Positions 58,043 to 64,000 of a DNA stretch of 64,000 nt are shown piece after piece. The notes below the pieces were generated by a model, which was not told where the DNA came from, did not search any database, and saw only the letters and a program-made list of their open reading frames with translations. The position numbers were made by a program, and so were the translations under genes. Every line of letters starts with the position of its first letter. Position 1 is the stretch's first letter. Origin of the DNA: Plotosus lineatus (taxonomy: Eukaryota; Chordata; Actinopteri; Siluriformes; Plotosidae); contig CM045746.1 in NCBI GenBank assembly GCA_024760905.1, forward strand, positions 10,011,966 through 10,075,965. The letters are read 5' to 3'.

Positions 58043-58394
58043 GTTTAGAATGTTTGTGAGTGAGATTTTATGTTCTGTAGCATGTTTAACAAACGAGACC
58101 AAAAGGATGAACTTGAAAAATTAAGCTTCATGTCCTTTTACATTGAACGTGACCTCTCTAAGATGGCGCTTCTTGGAGGGCAACGTCGCGGAGTTCTCAG
58201 AGTCAAATTGTTTCATTGTTTGTTTTAATTTGTTGTTATGTATGTTGTTGTTTGTTTTTTGCACTATGCTCGTCTATGACTGAGCGACCCTACTACAGCT
58301 ATGAGAGCGCAGTCCTTTTGGATGTTTAGAACTGAGCACGCTGAACATCTATCCTGAGCTAATATGCTATGGTAGCTCAATGCTAGCCACACCC

Positions 58395-58513
58395 CGGAAC
58401 GCAGAAGGACAGATGTTGGTAGATTTTGCAGAAAGGATGGAAATGGCTGTGGTGAATACTTTCTTCCAGAAGAGAGAGGAGCATAGGGTGACTTATAAAA
58501 GTGGAGGTAGGAG
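58395..58513 (+). pseudogene. Short RTE endonuclease fragment
   Basis: The frame contains QMLVDFAERMEMAVVNTFFQ and EEHRVTYKSGG, identical in pattern to the endonuclease of the 14596-17747 element. It is cut at both ends and borders a (CA)n/(CT)n repeat. Confidence 0.85.
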
Positions 58514-58585
58514 CACACACACACACACTTCTCTCTCGCTCTCTCTCTCGCTCTCTCTCGCTCTCTCTCTCACACACACACGCCC
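58514..58585. repeat. (CA)n/(CT)n compound repeat
   Basis: CA and CTCTCG units between the RTE fragment and MITE D copy 3. Confidence 0.9.
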
Positions 58586-58724
58586 ACAAGCAGGACACTG
58601 AAGCATTTTAAGACTTGGAATTCAAAGCGCATTCCATGCTTGACAGAGCAGCAGTCCAAACTCAACTTTAACTTGATTCCTTGAGGGATTGGAGGTCCAC
58701 ATTTATTAAACATTTAAGCCTCCT

Positions 58725-58768
<44 letters not shown>

Positions 58769-58769
58769 C

Positions 58770-58804
<35 letters not shown>

Positions 58805-58817
58805 TCTCTCTCTCCCT

Positions 58818-58876
<59 letters not shown>

Positions 58877-59417
58877 CTCGGGCCACGCCCACACTAAACG
58901 CGCAGCTGACAGAACAATTCTATTTAAATGTTTAAATGGACGGGATGTTTTATTTAAAGCGGAATTACAGTACCTGTTTGAAAGATCAGAGGTCTTCATT
59001 CAATATTAACTTGCTTTTTTGCGAAATGGGAGGTCTTCTCCAATGGAGCACTCTGTTTTAATATCGTGCCGAAATAATCGCCTCCGTCATTGTATTTCTG
59101 CTTTAAGGTCTCCTTCTGGTTCAATATCGTCCTGATTGTAGAGGGGTTTCATGCTGCATGATCAATCTCAAAACAAGCCAACAGTCAACTCCCCTTCATG
59201 CGTGTGACAAACAGGAAGTATAGTACAGCTGTGTCAACACTCCTAGCCAAAGGGAGGCCAGCGGTGCAGGATGTTGGGAGACAGCCAATGAGAGAGCAAC
59301 TCGTGCATCGTGTGAAATTTTGATTGGCGCATTTGAATTTTGAATGGCGCATCTGGCGCTTTTCGGAAGAGGAGGTTGTTTTCGTAACCCCCAGGGGTTT
59401 CGTAAGTAGGGAGCCTA
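58586..59417. mobile_element. MITE family D, copy 3
   Basis: It includes ATTCAAAGCGCATTCCATGC, a long CT/CA block (58724-58873), ACTCGGGCCACGCCCACACT, GCCAGCGGTGCAGGATGTTG and the right end TTTCGTAAGTAGGGAGCCTA. The terminal GACTG is changed, so the end is decayed. Confidence 0.65.
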
Positions 59418-59739
59418 CGATTTATTTTATAGCAATTTGTGTGCTGTTGATTTGAGCCTTCTTTTCTGTTTGTAACTTGACTCCTTGAACAACCACACAA
59501 GAATTCCTATGTGTGTGAAAGTGCAAATGGCTATTAAAAATCCCGAATCCTGAATAGATGTATTAATGAGTAAGACTGTCTGTAGCATGTGATTAAGATG
59601 CATATTTTAGCACATGTAATAGATACAGAGTATTTTACTTCTGGTTGGTCATTCACGCATGTAATATGATTCATGGGGTTTTACTTCCGGGTATAGAACT
59701 TGCAGATTATCTTCATTCGTGAGAGGGGCCGGAACCCGG

Positions 59740-60377
59740 AACACACACACACACACACACACACAAAACTCGGGCCACGCCCACACTAAACGCGCAGCTG
59801 ACAGAACAATTCTATTTAAATGTTTAAATGGACAGGATGTTATATTTAAAGATGAATTACAGGACCTGTTTGAAAGATCAGGGGTCCTGATTCAATATTA
59901 ACTTGCTTCCTTGCGAGATCGGAGGTCTTGTCCCACGAAGCACTGTTTTCATGCTCCATCTGCTTCGATTTTGTTCCGAAATAATCGCCTCCGTCACTGT
60001 ATTTCCACTTTTCTGTATTTTCCGGGTCCATGATGGATAACGAAATATAACACTGCAATGGTCAATCTCAAAATAAACTTTCGAGCAAACATTCCTGTTC
60101 AACTCTCCTCTCTCCCACAAACAGGAAGTATAGGTACAGGAAGTATGGGTACAGTTCAGCTGCCTCCTGGCCAATGGGAGGCCAGCTGGGCGGGTTGTTG
60201 GGAGACAGCCAGTGAGAGAGCAACCCGCATATTCTTTGAATTTGTGAATGGCGCGTTTGAATTTTTGAATGGCGAGAGGAGGTTGTTTTCGTAAAAAGAG
60301 GACAAAAATTTAAGAAAAAGTTTTTCATAACCTGGATTTTTCGTATTTGGAGGCTTTCGTAAGTAGGGGGTTGACTG
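59740..60377. mobile_element. MITE family D, copy 4
   Basis: It begins in a CA run, shares ACTCGGGCCACGCCCACACT and GCGCAGCTGACAGAACAATT with copy 3, and ends TTTCGTAAGTAGGGGGTTGA then CTG at 60377. Confidence 0.65.
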
Positions 60378-60405
<28 letters not shown>

Positions 60406-60408
<3 letters not shown>

Positions 60409-61194
60409 TAAAACCTCCGCTGACGAACGCTTAAGCTCACGAACTTTTCGCCTCAAGAACATTAAATTCGCGAGCATATAGTCTCTGCTGACAAACTAGT
60501 TTTCGGCGGACGAACCAAACCACGCGGTCGAACAGTGCCACGGTGGCAGCCACGAGAAGCTGACGCACGCTCACGGCGTCCCAGTTCGTCACCCCCTTTC
60601 TTTGAGTGCGGACGTGGTTTGTGTTTGATAGACATTTTGGACCATATTGAGTGTACTTTTGCTATTATGGGACCGAAAAAGACCCCACCACAAGCGGAGA
60701 TCATTGAAAAACACGAACGAGGTGTGCGTTTGTGTGACTTAGCGTCCCAGTACCAGTACGCTAAGTCTACCATTGCTACCATCCTTAAGAACAAGGAAGC
60801 TATTAAGGGTGCGTGTGTGGCTAAGGGTGTTTCCAAACAGTAGGTGTTTCCAAACACTCATTCCAAACAGTAACTCCCTCCCACCCTCCTCCTCCCACTC
60901 CATTCCATCAAGCCATCAACTACCATCACAAAGGTAAATAAAACGACTTTATTATACAGTACAGTTTATTTCTTTAATTACAATACAATAGCACATTTAT
61001 TATACATAAAATAAGGTATATTTTTGTGTAGTTTTAAGGCTTATTTAGTAGAAAATTATGTTTTATGGGGACCTGAGAACGGATTATTCTCATTTTAATG
61101 GTTTCTTATGGGAAATAAATGTTCGGAAGACAAACTTTTCGCTTTACACACACTTTCTGGGAACCAATTATGTTCGTGAGCTGAGGTATCACTG
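60406..61194 (+). mobile_element. Pogo/Tigger-like element, internally deleted
   Basis: The ends are CAGTAAAACCTCCGCTGACG and, on minus from 61194, CAGTGATACCTCAGCTCACG. TA follows the right end. The frame 60667-60843 encodes a 58-aa psq-type helix-turn-helix (MGPKKTPPQAEIIEKHERGV...DLASQYQ...KSTIATILKNKE). The catalytic domain is absent. Confidence 0.78.
60667..60843 (+). pseudogene. N-terminal DNA-binding fragment of a pogo-like transposase
   Basis: It is 58 aa from the ATG at 60667, with the RLCDLASQYQYAKSTIATIL helix-turn-helix. I prefer this start over the upstream one at 60535, because the family begins MxxKK close to the first helix. The stop is TAG, before CT-rich sequence. Confidence 0.65.
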
Positions 61195-61228
<34 letters not shown>

Positions 61229-62950
61229 TGACTTGTATGCTCGGTTGGAAAGTAAAGATGGAGAAAATGATTTATACAGGTTGGCACACCAGAGAAATAG
61301 AGATGGGAAGGACGTGCAGCAAGTTAGAGTGATTAAGGACAGAAAGGGAAATGTATTGACTGATGACAGAAGTGTGCTGGGAAGATGGAAAGAGTACTTT
61401 GAAGAGCTGATGAATGAGGAAAATGAGAGAGAAAAAAGAGTAGAAGAGGTGACTGTTGAGGACCAGGAAGTAGCAAAGGGTGAAGTGAGGAGGGCATTGA
61501 AGAGGATGACGACTGGAAAGGCAGTTGGTCCTGATGACATACCAGTGGAGCTATGGAAGTGTCTAGGAGAGGTAGCAGTAGATTTTCAGACAAAAACATT
61601 CAACAAGGTCTTTTAAGTGAGAGCATGCCAGAGGAATGGAGGAGAAGTGTGATGGTGCCCATTTTTAAGAACAAGGGAGACGTGCAGAGTTGTGGCAACT
61701 ACAGAGGGATAAAGTTCATGAACCATACGATGAAGTTATGGGAAAGAATAGTTGAAGCTAGACTAAGGGCAGAGGTCAGCATCTGTGAACAACAGTTTGG
61801 TTTCATGCCAAGAAAGAGCACCACAGATGCAGTGGTTGCCTTGAGGAAGTTAATGGAGAAATACAGAGAAGGTCAGACGGAGCTGCATTGTGCCTTTGTG
61901 AATCTGGAGAAAGCATATGACAGAGTGCTGAGAGAGGAACTGTGGTATTGCATGAGGAAGTCTGGAGTGGCAGAGAAGTATGTTAGAGTGGTGCAGGACA
62001 TGTATAAGAGATGTAAGACAGTGGTAAGGTGTGCTGTTGGTGTGACAGAAGAGTTCAAGGTGGAGGTGGGACTGTGTCAAGGGTCAGCTCTCAGCCCCTT
62101 CTTGTTTCCTATGGTGATGGACAGGCTGACAGACGAGGTTAGACAAGATTCCCCATGGACTATGATGTTTGCAGATGACATTGTGATCTGTAGTGAGAGC
62201 AGAGAACAAGTGCAGGAAAATCTAGAGAGGTGGAGGTATGCCCTGGAAAGGAGGGGAATGAAGGTTAGCCTCAGTAAGACAGAATACATGTGTATGAATG
62301 ACAAGGACCCAAGAGGAACGGTGAGGTTACAGGGAGCAGAGATAAGGAAGGTGGAGGATTTTAAGTACTTAGGCTCAACAATCCAGAGCAATGGAGAGTG
62401 TGGAAAAGAGGTGAAGAAGCATGTGCAGGCAGGTTGGAATGTTTGGAGAAAAGTGTCCGGTGTGATGTGTGATAGGAGGGTATCGGCACGAATGAAAGGA
62501 AAAGTGTACAAGACAGTGTTGAGGCCAACGATGTTGTATGGTTTAGAAACTGTGGCACTGGGGAAAAGGCAGGAGGCAGAGCTGGACATAGCAGAGATGA
62601 AAATGTTGACGTTCTCTTTGGGAGTAATGAGGATGGATAGGATTAGGAATGAGCACATCAGAGGGACAGCACATGTAAGACATTTTGGAGACAAATTCAG
62701 AGAGGCTAGATTGAGATGGTTTGGACATGTACAGCGGAGGGATAGTGAGTATATTGGGAGTAGGATGCTGAGGTTGGAACTACCAGGCAAAAGACTTAGA
62801 GGAAGACCAAAGAGACGATTCATGGATGTGGTGAAGGAGGACATGAAGGTCGTTGGTGTAAGAGAAGAAGATGCAAAGGATAGGGTGAGACGGAGGCAGA
62901 TGATTCGCTGTGGCGACCCCTGAAAGGAAAAGCTGAAAGGAAAACAAGAA
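61229..62950 (+). mobile_element. 5'-truncated RTE copy with long open RT frame, inserted in a CA/AT repeat
   Basis: Sequence homologous to the RTE at 14596-17747 starts abruptly at ACTTGTATGCTCGGTTGG and ends GAAAGGAAAAGCTGAAAGGA. Both sides are CA repeats (61213-61228 and 62955-62982), so the target was a microsatellite and target duplication cannot be measured. Confidence 0.88.
61233..62923 (+). CDS. RTE reverse transcriptase, one frameshift near 61600
   Basis: The first frame (61233-61616) covers the linker and VLGRWKEYFEELMNEE and GKAVGPDDIPVELWK. The second (to 62923) is open from about 61600: RRSVMVPIFKNKGDVQSCGN, FGFMPRKSTTDA, FVNLEKAYDRVLREE, GLCQGSALSPFLFPMVMDRL, catalytic FADDIVICSE, KYLGSTIQSNGECG and the C-terminal KYGHVQRR-like region ending RCGDP. 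The endonuclease is missing. This is the longest intact RT segment of the family here (about 440 aa), though FVNLEK replaces the usual FVDLEK, which may affect the first catalytic Asp. Confidence 0.87.
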
Positions 62951-62951
62951 G

Positions 62952-62954
<3 letters not shown>

Positions 62955-62982
<28 letters not shown>
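62955..62982. repeat. (CA)n microsatellite
   Basis: About 14 CA units between the RTE tail and the SINE remnant. Confidence 0.93.
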
Positions 62983-63178
62983 ACCCAGTGCAGCTAACTT
63001 GGTTATCAAAGGCTGGCCATTGCTGATTTTCGTTAAGAGGAGTTGCATAGCCATCAGCATGTTTCTGCACTACAATGGCCTGGCGAGCCGTTCAGGGTGT
63101 ACTCGCCCGAAATTGGCTGGGATGGATGCCAGCTTCCCCGTGACCCTAATTAGGATTAAGCGATTCAGAAAATGAATG
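62983..63178 (+). mobile_element. 3' part of a type 1 SINE
   Basis: It reads CCCAGTGCAGCTAACTTGGT through TGGCCTGGCGAGCCGTTCAG to CTAATTAGGATTAAGCGATT and an (ATGA)n tail. The head is lost, probably on the far side of the RTE insertion. Confidence 0.75.
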
Positions 63179-63201
63179 AATGAATACATATTCTGTATAT
63201 G

Positions 63202-63450
63202 GAGCAGTGGAGGTCTCGTGGTATAGGGAGATCGCTGATCCTAAGGTTTGGGATTCGAGTCCCACTCTCCACACAGTTGTCACTGTCCCCCCACTGCAGC
63301 TAACTGGGTTATCAAAGACCGGAAATGTCTCTCACTGTCTATGGTTTGAGGCATGTAAAAGAACCATTGCTGACTTTCGTAAAGAGTAGGTTGCAAGCCG
63401 TCAGCATGTTTCTGTCCCTTATTGACAGAAGGTTGTGTCAGGAAGGGCAC
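63202..63450 (+). mobile_element. Type 2 SINE, 3' truncated
   Basis: The head GAGCAGTGGAGGTCTCGTGG and the B-box-like GATTCGAGTCCC are followed by the usual body and the start of the RTE-derived tail, GTTGTGTCAGGAAGGGCA, where it is cut by the following LINE. Confidence 0.8.
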
Positions 63451-64000
63451 TCACTCACTCATGCCCGTTATGCCGTGTGGCACGTAGGGCGGCAACGAAG
63501 TGTCTCCACGCCTGTCAGTTCTGGGCCAGCCTCTGAATGATACCCCACGAATGTTGCATTTTCTTGAGCTCCACCTCCACAGTTCGGCGTCAGGTGTTTC
63601 TCGGTCTTCCTCTTTTGCGCCTTCCTTCAGGTGTCCAGTGAAGGGCTGTGCGGGTGATGTTGTCCTGCTCTTTTCTCATGATGTGCCCGATCCATCTCCA
63701 TCACCTTTGCATGATGATGTTCTCCATGCTGTCTTGATGGCACCAGGCGAGTAGCTATTGGTTGGAGATGGTGATAGGCCAAAAGATTCACAGGATTTTC
63801 CTGAGGTTCCTAGTATGGAAGACTGACAGCTTGGTGATGTCGCTTTCTGTCATCCTCCAGCACTCGGAGCCGTAAAGCAAGGTGGACAGCACACAGCTCT
63901 TGTTGTATTGGGAGGACCTCCACACGTTGTTGAGCATTCTGAAGGTATTTCTGGCTTTGCTCAATTGATTCTTGATGTCACTCCCGGCTCCTCCATCGTG
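63451..64000 (-). pseudogene. 3' end of a minus-strand LINE, continues past the window
   Basis: The minus strand from 64000 reads [71 protein letters not shown] and WRRTVEVELKKMQHSWG, the usual C-terminal part of a LINE protein, with a break near 63750. It is distinct from the RTE family. The catalytic domain would lie outside the window. Confidence 0.8.

Overview
The window looks like intronic and flanking DNA of a bony fish (teleost) nuclear genome. The evidence is one vertebrate gene with ten short coding exons in long introns, very dense CA/GT/CT/AT microsatellites, and many teleost-type mobile elements: Rex3-like and other RTE-type LINEs, tRNA-headed SINEs, a Tc1 element, Tigger/pogo-like and hAT elements. 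There are no bacterial-style operons and no CRISPR array.

The one host gene is glrb, the beta subunit of the inhibitory glycine receptor, on the + strand from the ATG at 4835 to the TGA at 50713. I rebuilt ten coding exons with AG/GT borders: 4835-4956, 18212-18318, 18903-18970, 22565-22791, 29777-29859, 31489-31629, 41829-41981, 42232-42380, 43510-43674 and 50417-50713. Together they give 1512 nt, or 503 codons plus stop, with no frame break. The protein has a signal peptide, a Cys-loop ligand-binding domain, four membrane helices and a gephyrin-binding segment in the M3-M4 loop. Nothing in the coding parts suggests a pseudogene. The paralogue (glrba or glrbb) cannot be decided here.

Layout. 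1-4.8 kb: upstream DNA with small inverted-repeat elements and an RTE fragment. Intron 1 (4.96-18.2 kb): Tigger-like elements, a SINE, a 3.6-kb LINE (minus) and a structurally complete RTE element with an 18-bp target duplication (minus). Introns 2-3: a degraded LINE split by a SINE. Intron 4: a 5'-inverted Rex3 copy and another minus-strand LINE. Introns 5-6: related minisatellites, and a Rex3 copy holding an RTE copy that itself holds a hAT miniature element. Intron 9: a hAT element holding two SINEs, a snapback repeat with hammerhead-ribozyme motifs, and a Tc1 transposon. 50.7-64 kb: 3' flank with SINEs, LINE pieces, a broken hAT transposase, a pogo-like element and a 5'-truncated RTE copy with a long open RT frame.

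The most interesting signals are the paired, inverted hammerhead motifs near 46.8-47.4 kb, whose neighbouring copies start exactly at the predicted cleavage position, and a SINE tail that joins the two ends of the resident RTE element. All calls are from reading the sequence; no database search was possible.
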